Positions 1 to 9,368 of a DNA stretch of 64,000 nt are shown here, piece after piece (the first letter of the stretch is position 1; each line of letters starts with the position of its first letter). Source of the stretch: Variovorax paradoxus (GTDB taxonomy: Bacteria > Pseudomonadota > Gammaproteobacteria > Burkholderiales > Burkholderiaceae_C); assembly GCF_029919115.1 (NCBI RefSeq), contig NZ_CP123990.1:310001-374000 (forward strand), in the 5' to 3' direction. A program made the translations under genes and the position numbers. Under the pieces are notes generated by a model, which ran no database searches, was not told the origin of the DNA, and worked only from the letters and a program-made list of their open reading frames with translations.

Positions 1-454
1 CGTGGTGCCCTCGGCCATGAGCAAGGCCGGCGTGGACGTGATGACCAAGTCGCTCGCCATCGAGTGGGGCCGCTACGGCATCCGGCTGAACGCGATCGCG
101 CCGGGCATCTTTCCGACCGAAGGCGCGAACAGCCGGCTCAGCCCCAAGGCGGCCTGGGAAGACGGCGCGGTACGCAACCCGATGAACCGGCTGGGCCGCA
201 TGCCCGAGCTGCAGAACCTGGCGGTGTTCCTGATGGCCGACGGCGTCGAGTGGATCACCGGCGAAACCATCGCCATCGACGGCGCAGGGCATCGGCAGAA
301 CGGCGCCTCCTTCACCGAACTTGCCGACCTGGACGACGAGGCCTGGCGCGACATGCGCGAAGCGATACGCGGGCAGGACGCACGCGACCGGGCGCTGCGC
401 GAAGTGGCTTCGGAACCCGGCGGGCCGGTTGCCGCACCGCGAGACGATTCATGA
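1..454 (+). CDS. SDR-family oxidoreductase, 2,4-dienoyl-CoA reductase-like (5' partial)
   Basis: C-terminal 151 codons of a short-chain dehydrogenase/reductase; the Rossmann N-terminus lies before the window. The visible part starts just before the catalytic-lysine helix (SKAG, then SLAIEWGRYGIRLNAIAPG) and ends in the usual TGETIAIDGA strand. The position four residues before the lysine is serine, where classical SDRs have tyrosine. That arrangement, together with VPSAMSKAGV and the RLGRMPELQNLAVFL segment, resembles mitochondrial/peroxisomal 2,4-dienoyl-CoA reductases, in which the active-site Tyr sits elsewhere. Likely role: NADPH-dependent reduction of an enoyl- or dienoyl-CoA in an acyl-CoA pathway. 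Its stop overlaps the next start (ATGA), so it is co-transcribed with the CoA ligase and thiolase. Substrate unknown. Confidence 0.8.
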   Translation, partial: VVPSAMSKAGVDVMTKSLAIEWGRYGIRLNAIAPGIFPTEGANSRLSPKAAWEDGAVRNPMNRLGRMPELQNLAVFLMADGVEWITGETIAIDGAGHRQNGASFTELADLDDEAWRDMREAIRGQDARDRALREVASEPGGPVAAPRDDS

Positions 455-3408
455 GGATCGACCGGATCGTCGACGAAGTGGCCGCAGCAGGCCGCGGTGG
501 CCACGCCGCGCTGGTGCTGGAGGAAGGGCGCGCGCTGTCGTATGGGGAACTGGCTGCGCGCATCGAAGAAGCGGCGGCCGCGCTCACCGAGGCCGGCCTC
601 GCGCCGGGCCAGCGCATGGTGCTGGTGGGCGAGAACAGCGAGGACATGGTGGTGCTGCTGCTCGGAGCCATCCGCGCCGGCGGCTGGGCGGTGCCGCTCA
701 ATGCCCGCATGTCGGGCGGCGAGATCGATGCGATCTGTGCGCACTGCGAACCCCGGCTCGTGTACTTCGCGGCCGGCGCGTCGGGCGAGGCGCTGGCCCA
801 CGCCGAACGCCGTGGTGCCGGCGGCGTGCTCGCCTGCACGCCGGGCGGGCGCCTGCAGCGCTGTGAAGGACCGGGCACGGCGCCCGAAGATGCGTCCGGC
901 GAGGTCGCGCTGATGATCTACACATCGGGCAGCACCGGCTTGCCCAAGGGCGTGATGCTGACCCACGCCAATCTCGATTTCGTCACCCGTGCCTCGATGG
1001 TGCAGCAGGTGCTGCTGCCGGAAGACGTGATCTTCCACGCGCTGCCGATCTCGCATTCGTTCGGGTTGATCTCCGCGCTGCTGTGCGCGCTGCGCGCCGG
1101 CGCCACGCTGCGCCTGGTGGGCCGCTTCTCGGCGGGGCTGCTGGCCGAGGCGATCACCAGTGGACAGGTGACGGTGTTCCAGGGCGTGCCCGCGATGTAC
1201 GCGCGGCTGCACGAGTGGGCGCAGCAGCAGGGCCGCCCGCTGATCCCCAACCGGTTGCGTATGGCCTACATCGGCGGTTCGCTGGTCGACGCCACGCGCA
1301 AGGCGCAGACCGAGGCGCTGCTCGGCCTGCCGCTGCACCACGGCTACGGCCTGACCGAGTCGGCACCCGCGGCAACCCGCACCTTCGGCCATCCGCCGCC
1401 CGCGGACGTGACCGCCGGCTGGCCGATTCCGGGCGTGGAGGTGGTGCTCGCAGATGCAGACGGACGGCCCGTTGCGCGCGGCGAGCGCGGCGAAGTCCTG
1501 ATCCGCGGGCCCAACGTGATGAAGGGCTACTTTCGCGATCCGGCGCAAACGCGCACGGCGGTCGATGCCGAGGGATGGCTGCACACCGGCGACATCGGCG
1601 TCTTCGGGCCAGCGGGCGATCTTTCCATTGTGGGGCGCAGCAAGGAGATGATCATCCGCGGCGGCTTCAACGTGTACCCGGCCGAGGTCGAGAAAGCGAT
1701 TGCCGCCTTTGCAGAAGTGGCGCAGTGTGCGGTGGTCGGCCGCAGCGTGCCGGGCGACGAGGAGATCGTCGCCTTCGTCGAGCCGCTGCAGGGCCGCAGC
1801 ATCGACACCGCGCGGCTCTGCGCCTTTCTGCGCGAACGCCTGGCGCCGTACAAGGTGCCGGCCGAGGTGCATGTGATGGCGCAACTGCCCGCCAGCCCCA
1901 CCGGCAAGCTGCTCAAGGCGCAGCTGAAGGTGCTGGCGCAAGCCGTGCCGGCGCGGGTGCGGCCCTCGCTCGAGCGGCTGCTGGCGCCGCGCTCGGTGGC
2001 GGTGGTCGGCGCGTCCGACAACCCGCACAAGGTCGGCGGCCGGCCGATCCGCTACCTGCTGGAGCAAGGTTTCGGCGGGCGCATCTATCCGGTTCATCCG
2101 CGCGCCGGCGAGGTGCAGGACCTGCAGGCCTATGCGGCGCTCGACCAGCTGCCCGAGGTGCCCGATGCGGTGGTGCTGTGCATCGGTGCCGATCAGGCGG
2201 AGCAGCAGCTTGCCGAGTGCGCGCGGCTGGGCGTGGGGCATGCGCTGCTGTTCGCCTCGGGCTATGCGGAGGTCGGCGCCGAGGGCCGCGCCCGGCAGGA
2301 AACCCTGGCCGGCATCGCCCGGGCCGGCGGTGTGCGCCTGGTGGGGCCCAACAGCATCGGTGTCGCCAGTTTCGACAGCGGTGCGGTGCTTTCCTTCGCC
2401 TCGATCTACAGCGACCATGCGCCGCTCGACGGGCCGGTGGCCATCGTCTCGCAAAGCGGCGCCTTCGGTGTCTCCGCCTATGCGCTGCTGCGCGAAGCGG
2501 GTTGGGGCGTGCGCTGCGTGGCCGCCACCGGCAACGAGGCCGATGTCGACACGGCCGACCTGGTCGATGCACTGGCGCGTCAACCCGGCGTGCGGCTGGT
2601 GCTGCTCTATGTCGAACATGTGCCCGACCCGGTGCGCATGGCCGCGGCGCTCGAAACGGCGCGCCAGAGCGGCGTGGCGGTGCTGGCGGTGCGCTCCGGG
2701 CGTTCGGCGCACGGCAGGCGTTCGGCCGATCTGCATACGGGCTCGGGCGGGGCGGCCGGTGCGGGGCTCGACGCCATGTTCGAGTCGCACGGCTGCCGCA
2801 CCGTGGGCGGCCTGGTCGAGCTTGTCGGCGCCGTGCCGCTGTACCTTGGACCGGCGCCCGGTGCCGGCGGCGCGGGCGGGGTGCCGCGGCTCGCGGTTGT
2901 CAGCAACTCCGGTGCGTCGTGCGTGCTGGCGGCCGACGAGGCACAGGCGCGCGGGCTGCCGCTGGCGCGGCTGTCGGCGGACGCGGAGCAGCGCCTGGCC
3001 GAACTGCTGCCCAATTTTTCGCTCAACCGCAATCCGGTCGACCTGACGGCGATGCTGCTGGCCGAACCGGCATTGCTCGGCGCGGTGATGCAGGTGGTGC
3101 TGCAGGACGCGGCCGTGGACGCCGCCGTGCTGGGCTTGCTGGCGGTGGGCGGACCGAGCTACGACCTCGCGCGCTTCGTGCGCGAAAGCCGGGCGGTGAT
3201 GGACGGCGCGGCCAAGCCGCTCGCGGTCTACAGCCCCCATGCGCATGTACGGGCCGCCTTCGCCCAGGCCGGGTTCGCGGTGTTTGCCGGCGAGGCCGAA
3301 GCCATGCAGGCATTGCAGGCCGTTGCGCTGCACCGCGGCGCCTCGGCCACGAGCCCAACGGCGCCCGCTGTTTTCCCCTTCGATCTTCTGGAACCCCAGC
3401 ATGCGTGA
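451..3408 (+). CDS. Fusion: AMP-forming acyl-CoA synthetase + NDP-forming CoA-ligase alpha module
   Basis: One uninterrupted 985-residue frame. Residues 1-495 are a complete ANL-superfamily acyl-CoA ligase: P-loop [29 protein letters not shown], and the C-terminal catalytic lysine in SPTGKLLK near residue 485. Residues about 506-970 are a second module of the acetate-CoA ligase (ADP-forming) alpha type: a CoA-binding Rossmann domain opening with [10 protein letters not shown], a succinyl-CoA-ligase-like domain with VSQSGAFG, and the phospho-accepting histidine in HTGS (His762). The ATP-grasp beta domain is absent. The ANL half alone should activate a carboxylate to its CoA ester; the second half is either a partner for a beta subunit encoded elsewhere or a regulatory CoA-binding unit (inference). 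Start chosen at the ATGA overlap with the SDR; it overlaps the thiolase start by 8 nt. The natural acid is unknown; aromatic, alicyclic or branched acids are possible. Confidence 0.85.
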   Translation: MRIDRIVDEVAAAGRGGHAALVLEEGRALSYGELAARIEEAAAALTEAGLAPGQRMVLVGENSEDMVVLLLGAIRAGGWAVPLNARMSGGEIDAICAHCEPRLVYFAAGASGEALAHAERRGAGGVLACTPGGRLQRCEGPGTAPEDASGEVALMIYTSGSTGLPKGVMLTHANLDFVTRASMVQQVLLPEDVIFHALPISHSFGLISALLCALRAGATLRLVGRFSAGLLAEAITSGQVTVFQGVPAMYARLHEWAQQQGRPLIPNRLRMAYIGGSLVDATRKAQTEALLGLPLHHGYGLTESAPAATRTFGHPPPADVTAGWPIPGVEVVLADADGRPVARGERGEVLIRGPNVMKGYFRDPAQTRTAVDAEGWLHTGDIGVFGPAGDLSIVGRSKEMIIRGGFNVYPAEVEKAIAAFAEVAQCAVVGRSVPGDEEIVAFVEPLQGRSIDTARLCAFLRERLAPYKVPAEVHVMAQLPASPTGKLLKAQLKVLAQAVPARVRPSLERLLAPRSVAVVGASDNPHKVGGRPIRYLLEQGFGGRIYPVHPRAGEVQDLQAYAALDQLPEVPDAVVLCIGADQAEQQLAECARLGVGHALLFASGYAEVGAEGRARQETLAGIARAGGVRLVGPNSIGVASFDSGAVLSFASIYSDHAPLDGPVAIVSQSGAFGVSAYALLREAGWGVRCVAATGNEADVDTADLVDALARQPGVRLVLLYVEHVPDPVRMAAALETARQSGVAVLAVRSGRSAHGRRSADLHTGSGGAAGAGLDAMFESHGCRTVGGLVELVGAVPLYLGPAPGAGGAGGVPRLAVVSNSGASCVLAADEAQARGLPLARLSADAEQRLAELLPNFSLNRNPVDLTAMLLAEPALLGAVMQVVLQDAAVDAAVLGLLAVGGPSYDLARFVRESRAVMDGAAKPLAVYSPHAHVRAAFAQAGFAVFAGEAEAMQALQAVALHRGASATSPTAPAVFPFDLLEPQHA

Positions 3409-4582
3409 TGCCGCCATCGTTTCCTACGCCCGCACGCCGATCGGCAAGGCCTTTCGCGGCACGCTCAACCTGACGCATGGCGCCACGCTCGGTGCCCACG
3501 TGGTGCGGCATGCGGTGGCGCGTGCCGGCATTCCCGCCGACGAGGTGGAAGACGTGATCCTCGGCTGCGCCTTTCCCGAAGGCGCCAACGGCTTCAACGT
3601 CGGGCGCATCTCGGCCCTTGCCGCCGGGCTGCCCGAGAGCGTGCCGGGCATGACGGTCAACCGCTACTGTTCGTCGGGCCTGCAGAGCATCGCCATCGCC
3701 GCGGAGGCGGTGCGCGCGGGCAGCCTGCAGGTGGCGGTGGCCGGCGGCACCGAATCGGTCAGCTGCGTGCGCGAGCACACCAACCAGTTCATGCGAGAGG
3801 AGCCCTGGCTGGCCGCGCATGCGCCGCAGGTCTACATGCCGATGCTCGAGACCGCCGAGGTGGTGCAGCAGCGCTACGGCATCTCGCGCGAGCGGCAGGA
3901 CGCGTATGCGGCGCTGAGCCAGCAGCGCCAGGCAGAGGCAGAGGCGGCGGGCCGCTTCGACGCCGAGATCGTGCCGATCCACACCACTGTGCGCCGCCAC
4001 GAGCGTGACGGCACCACGCGCGACGAGGCCGCCACGCTGGCGCGCGACGAAGGCCCGCGCGCCGGCACCAGCGCCGCAACGCTGGCCGGATTGAAGCCGG
4101 TGCTCGCGGACGGCACCGTCACCGCGGGCAATGCCAGCCAGCTGTCCGACGGCGCGGCCGCCTGCGTGGTGATGGACGCCGACTTGGCAGCGCGGCGCGG
4201 GCTTGCGGTGCTGGGCTGGTTCCGCGGCTTTGCGGTGGCCGGCTGCGCACCCGACGAAATGGGCATCGGTCCGGTCTTTGCGGTGCCCAGGCTGCTGCGG
4301 CAGGCAGGCCTTGCCGTCGACGACATCGGCCTTTGGGAGCTCAACGAAGCCTTCGCGGTACAGGTGCTCCATTGCGCCGACCGGCTCGGCATTCCGATGG
4401 AGCGCATGAACGTGAACGGTGGCGCCATCGCCATCGGCCATCCCTTCGGCATGTCGGGTGCTCGCATGGCCGGCCACGCGCTGCACGAAGGGCGCCGCCG
4501 CGGCGTGAAGTACGTGGTGGTGACGATGTGCGTCGGGGGCGGCATGGGCGCCGCCGGCCTGTTCGAGGTGGCCCCGGGCTAG
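3401..4582 (+). CDS. Thiolase (acetyl-CoA C-acyltransferase)
   Basis: 393-residue thiolase of normal length. The nucleophilic cysteine is Cys90 in NRYCSSGLQ. The C-terminal catalytic histidine is in [16 protein letters not shown] and the second cysteine in CVGGGMG. NEAF is also present. It cleaves a 3-ketoacyl-CoA with CoA to acetyl-CoA and a shortened acyl-CoA in the cytoplasm. It is the third gene of the SDR-ligase-thiolase operon, overlapping the ligase by 8 nt, so it probably performs the last step of that beta-oxidation-like route. Its stop codon overlaps that of the convergent TetR gene. Closest functional class is degradative (FadA/PcaF-like) rather than biosynthetic, judged only from context. 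Confidence 0.93.
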   Translation: MRDAAIVSYARTPIGKAFRGTLNLTHGATLGAHVVRHAVARAGIPADEVEDVILGCAFPEGANGFNVGRISALAAGLPESVPGMTVNRYCSSGLQSIAIAAEAVRAGSLQVAVAGGTESVSCVREHTNQFMREEPWLAAHAPQVYMPMLETAEVVQQRYGISRERQDAYAALSQQRQAEAEAAGRFDAEIVPIHTTVRRHERDGTTRDEAATLARDEGPRAGTSAATLAGLKPVLADGTVTAGNASQLSDGAAACVVMDADLAARRGLAVLGWFRGFAVAGCAPDEMGIGPVFAVPRLLRQAGLAVDDIGLWELNEAFAVQVLHCADRLGIPMERMNVNGGAIAIGHPFGMSGARMAGHALHEGRRRGVKYVVVTMCVGGGMGAAGLFEVAPG

Positions 4583-5286
4583 GCGGCCGCGGGCTGGTAG
4601 TCCAGCCCCGCGATGAAGATCGAGAACACGTCGTGGCCGATCTTCATCGGGTCCTTGCCGACGATGTCCCAGGCGTTCTGGCGGTCGACCATCACGGTGG
4701 CCAGGCCATGGCAGGCGGTCCACGCGGCCAGCGCCGCCGGCCGCACGCGGGCGAGCGGCACGTTGCGGTGGCTCAGGTAGTCGCCCACGCAGGTTTCCAG
4801 GATGCCGTAGGAGCGCGTGGCGGCCTGCTCCAGGTCGGGGAACTGCAGCTTCTGCGGAATGGCCGGGCCGTACATCACCTGGAACAGCGCGGGCCGCTCG
4901 AGCGAGAACTGCAGGTGCGCGAGCATCACGCTGAGCAGCCGTTCACGCGGATCGTGCAGGCTGCGCAATGCGCGGATGCGCTGGTCGAACATCATGCGAA
5001 AACCCTGCGCGGCAATGGCCGCGAGGTAGCCCGACTTGCCCTCGAAGTGGTGCAGCGGCGCCGTCTGCGACACCCCGACGTCGCGCGCCGCCTGGCGCAG
5101 GCTCAGCGCGGCAAGGCCCTGCGCATCGAGGATCTCGATGCCGCGCATCACCAGTGCATCGCGCAGGTTGCCGTGGTGGTAGGTCGAGCGTTTGGTTTCC
5201 GCGGCCTCCAGCGGCGCACCGGCGCCGGATGCCGCCGGACCGGCGGGCGATTCGGCTTGCGACCTTGAGGCGGAGGTTTTCTTCAT
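4579..5286 (-). CDS. TetR/AcrR-family transcriptional regulator
   Basis: 235 residues. After a low-complexity Ala/Gly/Ser N-terminus of about 35 residues comes a TetR helix-turn-helix ([18 protein letters not shown], then [32 protein letters not shown]). The rest is a helical ligand-binding domain with a [11 protein letters not shown] segment typical of the WHG-domain type (TetR_C_13-like). It faces the SDR-ligase-thiolase operon tail to tail, so it is a plausible acyl-CoA-responsive repressor of that operon, although no operator can be checked because the operon promoter is outside the window. The start at 5286 has a close AGAGG; a start further inside is possible. Confidence 0.9.
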   Translation of the reverse strand: MKKTSASRSQAESPAGPAASGAGAPLEAAETKRSTYHHGNLRDALVMRGIEILDAQGLAALSLRQAARDVGVSQTAPLHHFEGKSGYLAAIAAQGFRMMFDQRIRALRSLHDPRERLLSVMLAHLQFSLERPALFQVMYGPAIPQKLQFPDLEQAATRSYGILETCVGDYLSHRNVPLARVRPAALAAWTACHGLATVMVDRQNAWDIVGKDPMKIGHDVFSIFIAGLDYQPAAA

Positions 5287-5327
5287 AGGCCTCTGAGCTT
5301 AAACCGGCGGCACCCGCGCGATGCGGC

Positions 5328-6557
5328 TCAGCCGAAGAACCAGTAGCAGACCGAGACGGCCGCCACCACGCCCGCCAGCTCGGCCAGAAGCGCACAGGCC
5401 ACGGCATGGCGCGCCCGCTGGATGCCCACAGCGCCGAAGTACACGGCCAATACGTAGAAGGTGGTCTCGGTGCTGCCCTGGATGGTGGCTGCCACCAGCG
5501 CGGGAAAGCTGTCCACGCCTTGTGTCTTCATGGTTTCGATCAGCATTGCGCGGGCCGCGCTGCCCGAGAAGGGCTTGACCAGCGCGGTGGGCATGGCGTC
5601 GACAAAACGCGAATCCCAGCCGCCCATGTCGACCAGCCAGCGCAGGCCGCCAAGCAAGAACTCGAGCGCGCCCGAGGCGCGCAGCACGCCCACCGCGCAC
5701 AGCATGGCCACCAGGTAGGGCAGCAGGTTCTTCGCAATGTCGAAGCCTTCCTTTGCGCCCTCGATGAAACATTCGTAGACCTTGATGCGGCGGATCGCCC
5801 CGGCCAGCAAGAAGACGATGATCACGCTGAACAGCGCGAGATTGCCCATGAGCGACGAGAGCGAAGAAATGGCCGCCGCCGACAGGGTGCCCAACAGCGC
5901 CATGAAGCCGCCGAGCAGCAGCGCGCCCGGCACCAGGTAGGCCAGCACCACAGGGTCCCACAGCCGCAGGCGCTGCGCCACGGCCACCGAGAGCAGGCCC
6001 ACGAGCGTCGATGCGCTGGTGGCCAGCAGGATGGGCAGGAACACCATCGTCGGATCGGCGGCGCCCTGCTGCGCGCGGTACATGAAGATGGTTACCGGCA
6101 ACAGCGTGAGCGACGACGCGTTGAGCACCAGGAACAGGATCTGCGCATTGGTGGCCGTGACCGGGTCGGGGTTCAGACGCTGCAGTTCGCGCATGGCCTT
6201 GAGGCCGATGGGCGTGGCTGCGTTGTCCAGCCCGAGCGCGTTGGCCGCGAAGTTCATGGTGATTAGCCCCAGCGCCGGATGGCCGGCGGGCACGCCAGGC
6301 ATCAGCCGCCGGAACAATGGTCCGAGCAGGCGCGCCAGCCAGCCCACCAGCCCCGCCGCCTCGGCAATGCGCAGAAAGCCGAGCCACAGCGTGAGCGTGC
6401 CGAACAGCAGCACCATCACCTCGACTGCGAGCCGCGCCATGGCGAACAGGCTTTCGACGATGGCCGCAAAGACGGCCGGGTCGCCGCCCACGAGCCAGCG
6501 CCCGAGCGCCGCCAGCATCGCCATTCCGAAGAAACCCAGCCACAAGCCGTTGAGCAC
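5328..6557 (-). CDS. SpmA/SpmB-like fused membrane protein (two nucleoside-recognition Gate domains)
   Basis: 409-residue polytopic membrane protein with about ten hydrophobic segments. The first half matches the SpmA-type signature (ITMNFAANALGLDNAATPIGLKAM, then LNPDPVTATNAQILFLVLNASSLTLLP). The second half matches SpmB (KVYECFIEGAKEGFDIAKNLLPYLVAML and a GSTETTFYVLAVYFGAVG motif). In Bacillus these are two spore-maturation proteins; in Gram-negative bacteria they commonly occur as one fused gene of this length with no sporulation role. Function is unproven; the Gate fold suggests transport of a small solute. The gene stands alone, divergent from the phospholipase D gene. Confidence 0.85.
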   Translation of the reverse strand: MLNGLWLGFFGMAMLAALGRWLVGGDPAVFAAIVESLFAMARLAVEVMVLLFGTLTLWLGFLRIAEAAGLVGWLARLLGPLFRRLMPGVPAGHPALGLITMNFAANALGLDNAATPIGLKAMRELQRLNPDPVTATNAQILFLVLNASSLTLLPVTIFMYRAQQGAADPTMVFLPILLATSASTLVGLLSVAVAQRLRLWDPVVLAYLVPGALLLGGFMALLGTLSAAAISSLSSLMGNLALFSVIIVFLLAGAIRRIKVYECFIEGAKEGFDIAKNLLPYLVAMLCAVGVLRASGALEFLLGGLRWLVDMGGWDSRFVDAMPTALVKPFSGSAARAMLIETMKTQGVDSFPALVAATIQGSTETTFYVLAVYFGAVGIQRARHAVACALLAELAGVVAAVSVCYWFFG

Positions 6558-6639
6558 GCGTGTTCTTTCCCTTTTTTGTGGCGTCGATCATAGGGCCCGC
6601 CCGCACGCGGTCCGTGCTACACGGGCTACAGTGCGGGCC

Positions 6640-8223
6640 ATGACGGCCACTTCGCTGATCCGCAGGCTCGCGGCCCTGGTGTGGGTTGCCATGGCTTCGG
6701 CGTGGCTGTCGGGCTGTGCGGGCCTGCCGCCGCCGCAGCCGCGCGCGCCGAGTACGGCGCTTACCGAGGTGGCCGGCACGGCGCTCGGCCAGCTCGTGCA
6801 GCCGGCCTCGCCCGGTGGAGCGGCACCGCTGTCGGGCTTCCGGCTGCTGCCGGAAGCGGCCTTTGCCTTCGACGCCCGCATTTCGCTCGCGCGGCACGCC
6901 GAGAAGTCGCTCGACGTGCAGTACTACCTCATCCAGAACGACGACGTCGGCCTGCTGCTGCTGCGCGAACTGCGCGACGCGGCGTCGCGCGGCGTTCGGG
7001 TGCGCCTCCTGGTGGACGACCTCTACACGACCGGCGAGGACGAGGTGTTCGCTACGCTCTCAGCCTTTCCGAACATCGAGGTCCGGCTGTTCAACCCGCT
7101 GCCTTCGCGGGCTGGCTCGCTCGCGCTGCGGCTCCTGTTCTCGGCCTCGGATTTCGGCCGCATCAACCACCGCATGCACAACAAGCTGCTGGTGGCCGAC
7201 AACAGCTTTGCCGTTTCGGGCGGACGCAACATCGCCAACGAATACTTCATGCGCGGCACGGCGGCGAACTTCATCGACATGGATGTGCTCTCCAGCGGGC
7301 CGGTGGTGCGCCAGATGTCCGAAGGCTTCGACCGCTACTGGAACAGCGAGCATGCGTGGCCCATCGAGCGCATAGCGCCGCCGCGCATGACGGCGGACGA
7401 GGCGCAGAGGCGCTTCGATGCCATTGCCGGCACCGCGCAGCCCGACGTGCCGATTCGCCAGCGCGACGTGATGAACAGGTCGCCGGTGGGCGAGCAGCTC
7501 ACCACCGGCAAGATCGACCTGCGCTGGGCGCCGTTCACGCTCTTTGTCGACGACCCCGCCAAGATCACGCGCGCGCCCGTGGCAGCCTATGCGGGCAGCG
7601 TGAACGAGGGTGCGCTGGGCGTCATCAATTCGGCCCGCGATGAAGTGAAGATTGCATCGCCGTACTTCATTCCCGGCACGCGCGGCATGGCCATGATGAA
7701 GGCGGCCATCGATCGCGGGGGGAAGATCACCGTGGTAACCAACTCGCTGGGCGCGACCGACGAGCCGCTGGCCTATGCCGGCTACGAACGCTATCGCGCC
7801 GACATGCTGAAGATCGGCGTCAACATCTACGAGATTGCGCCGATGCTTACCGCGCGTTCGACGCACTTCGGCAACTTCGGCCAGTCGATCAGCCGCCTGC
7901 ACGCCAAGATCGCGGTGATCGACGACCAGCGCTTTTTCATCGGCTCGATGAACCTCGATCACCGCTCCGCAGCGGTCAACACCGAGATGGGGCTCGTGAT
8001 CGACAGCCCGGAACTGGTGGCCGACTACGAAAAGCTCTTGAGCGGCGGGCGCGTGAGCCTGGGTTACCGGCTGCGGATCGGTCCCAATGGCCGCCGCGTG
8101 CAGTGGCTGGAATACGACGATGCGGGCGGCGACATCGTCCACGAGGACGAGCCCGGCGAGTTTCTCTGGCTGCGCTTCAAGAACTGGCTGCTGCTGCCGA
8201 TCGTGGGTGAAGAGCTGCTGTAG
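6640..8223 (+). CDS. Phospholipase D-family lipoprotein (cardiolipin synthase-like)
   Basis: 527 residues. The N-terminal signal ends in a lipobox LSGC (Cys26), so it is probably lipid-anchored in the envelope. Two HKD motifs are present: HNKLLVAD with downstream SGGRNIANEY, and HAKIAVID with downstream IGSMNLDHRS, which together form one PLD active site. This arrangement is typical of ClsC-like phospholipase D proteins of about 500 residues that exchange phosphatidyl groups to make cardiolipin, though nuclease or other transphosphatidylase activity cannot be excluded. ATG at 6640 is chosen because it gives a normal lipoprotein signal; the frame stays open upstream through the preceding minus-strand gene, which is not meaningful. 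Confidence 0.87.
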   Translation: MTATSLIRRLAALVWVAMASAWLSGCAGLPPPQPRAPSTALTEVAGTALGQLVQPASPGGAAPLSGFRLLPEAAFAFDARISLARHAEKSLDVQYYLIQNDDVGLLLLRELRDAASRGVRVRLLVDDLYTTGEDEVFATLSAFPNIEVRLFNPLPSRAGSLALRLLFSASDFGRINHRMHNKLLVADNSFAVSGGRNIANEYFMRGTAANFIDMDVLSSGPVVRQMSEGFDRYWNSEHAWPIERIAPPRMTADEAQRRFDAIAGTAQPDVPIRQRDVMNRSPVGEQLTTGKIDLRWAPFTLFVDDPAKITRAPVAAYAGSVNEGALGVINSARDEVKIASPYFIPGTRGMAMMKAAIDRGGKITVVTNSLGATDEPLAYAGYERYRADMLKIGVNIYEIAPMLTARSTHFGNFGQSISRLHAKIAVIDDQRFFIGSMNLDHRSAAVNTEMGLVIDSPELVADYEKLLSGGRVSLGYRLRIGPNGRRVQWLEYDDAGGDIVHEDEPGEFLWLRFKNWLLLPIVGEELL

Positions 8224-8237
8224 CCCTGGGCCTGGAT

Positions 8238-9044
8238 TCAGGCAACTTCGATCAGCAGGTTGGGCCGAAAGCCTTCCTGTTCGCCCTTGCCCTTGTAGCC
8301 GAGCGGGTTGGCGACCACGCGGCAGCCGTCCTTCACGTAGTCGAACGGGCAGTGCAGATGGCCGTGCAGCCACAGCTGGGCGCGGGGAAGCAGCGCATCC
8401 AGCGAATTGCAGAAACCGGCAGTGCCCGGCGTAAGGCCGTAGCGCGGATCGGCGCTGGCAAGGCTGGGCGCGAAATGCGTGATGGCAACCGTGGTGCCGT
8501 CGAAGGGCTCGGCCAGCGCCTGCTCGATCCAGGCTTGGCACAGCAGGGCCTGCTCGCGCATGGCACCGGCCATGAACGGCTGGCCGCTGCGCACCGTGGC
8601 CGCCTTCTCCAGGTAGAAGTCGGCTGCGCGCATGGCCTTGCCGCGCTTCTTGAGCGCGTCGGCCAAGCCGTCGGTAGGCTCCACCAGCGCGTCGAAATCG
8701 GCCCAGAGGGTGGTGCCGACAAAGCGGATGCCGCCGATGACGGCCGTTTCGCGTTCCAGCCACAGGATGTCGAGTTCCGCGCAAAGCGCGCGCAGGCGCT
8801 CGTGGGTCGCGTCGAAATCGGTGTTGTCGTACTCGTGGTTGCCGGGCACGTAGATCACCGGCACCGGCCAGCCGTTGCGGGGGGAAAAGCGGCCAAGGCC
8901 GAAGTCGGGGTCCGTCAGGCGGGAGCCTTCCTGGTAGGAGCCGATGTCGCCCGCCAGCACCAGCATGTCTGCGCCGGGCACCGACTCGGCGTGAAAGCGG
9001 GGGTGGGACTCCAGGTGCAGGTCGGAGAGCAGTTGCAGCTTCAT
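8238..9044 (-). CDS. Calcineurin-like metallophosphoesterase
   Basis: 268 residues with the full set of metallophosphoesterase metal-binding blocks in order: DLHLE near residue 8, GDIG, GNHEYD near residue 68, and a C-terminal HFAPS followed by GHLH. The two-metal centre would hydrolyse a phosphomonoester or phosphodiester. No signal peptide, so cytoplasmic. It is transcribed alone towards the phospholipase D gene; substrate not predictable from sequence. Confidence 0.88.
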   Translation of the reverse strand: MKLQLLSDLHLESHPRFHAESVPGADMLVLAGDIGSYQEGSRLTDPDFGLGRFSPRNGWPVPVIYVPGNHEYDNTDFDATHERLRALCAELDILWLERETAVIGGIRFVGTTLWADFDALVEPTDGLADALKKRGKAMRAADFYLEKAATVRSGQPFMAGAMREQALLCQAWIEQALAEPFDGTTVAITHFAPSLASADPRYGLTPGTAGFCNSLDALLPRAQLWLHGHLHCPFDYVKDGCRVVANPLGYKGKGEQEGFRPNLLIEVA

Positions 9045-9115
9045 CTTGCTCAGTCTAGGGCAGGCCCTCGTGAATCAACCCATGCATAAAGCGCATGAAC
9101 TGGGGCTTTCAATAT

Positions 9116-9130
9116 TAGGGATAACCCCTA
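9116..9130. promoter_or_regulatory. Dyad TAGGG-N5-CCCTA before the 57-aa gene
   Basis: TAGGGATAACCCCTA, an inverted repeat of TAGGG/CCCTA, ends 48 nt before the ATG at 9179. A very similar dyad sits 49 nt before the ATG of the gene at 10459. The last TA of each dyad could open a -10-like hexamer (TATTCT here). Interpreted as a shared operator or activator site; the binding protein is unknown. Confidence 0.45.
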
Positions 9131-9178
9131 TTCTTGGTACATCAACCACTCCAGCGCAGCCAAGAGCAGCGCACTGTC

Positions 9179-9352
9179 ATGTTCAGCCTCATTGCCCAAG
9201 TGGCCCGTTTCTTCAGTTCTTCCAATGCCAACGCTTCGGTCAGCCACGCCGCCGCGCTGATGGAAAGCGCCGACGCCCGTGCCGGCCTCGATGCCCACCA
9301 GGCGCAGGAACTGCGTGTTGCAGCCAGCGCCTGGCTCTCCGTCGTTCGCTAA
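9179..9352 (+). CDS. Small conserved-looking protein, 57 aa, unknown function
   Basis: Starts MFSLIAQVARFF and ends in an Ala-rich helical stretch closing with AWLSVVR. No signal peptide or recognised domain; an amphipathic N-terminal helix is likely. A TTG at 9134 is in frame, but the ATG at 9179 is preferred because it places the TAGGG dyad at the same distance as in the gene at 10459. It lies convergent to the LysR gene. Coding status is inferred from the promoter-like motif and codon use typical of the region. Confidence 0.55.
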   Translation: MFSLIAQVARFFSSSNANASVSHAAALMESADARAGLDAHQAQELRVAASAWLSVVR

Positions 9353-9368
9353 GAAAACCCGCGGCGGT

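Noticed and set aside
73..3417. Very long antisense frame across the CoA-ligase fusion
   Set aside because: It mirrors a real gene in GC-rich DNA, has a His/Arg-rich composition and no domain; many similar shadow frames occur opposite strong genes.
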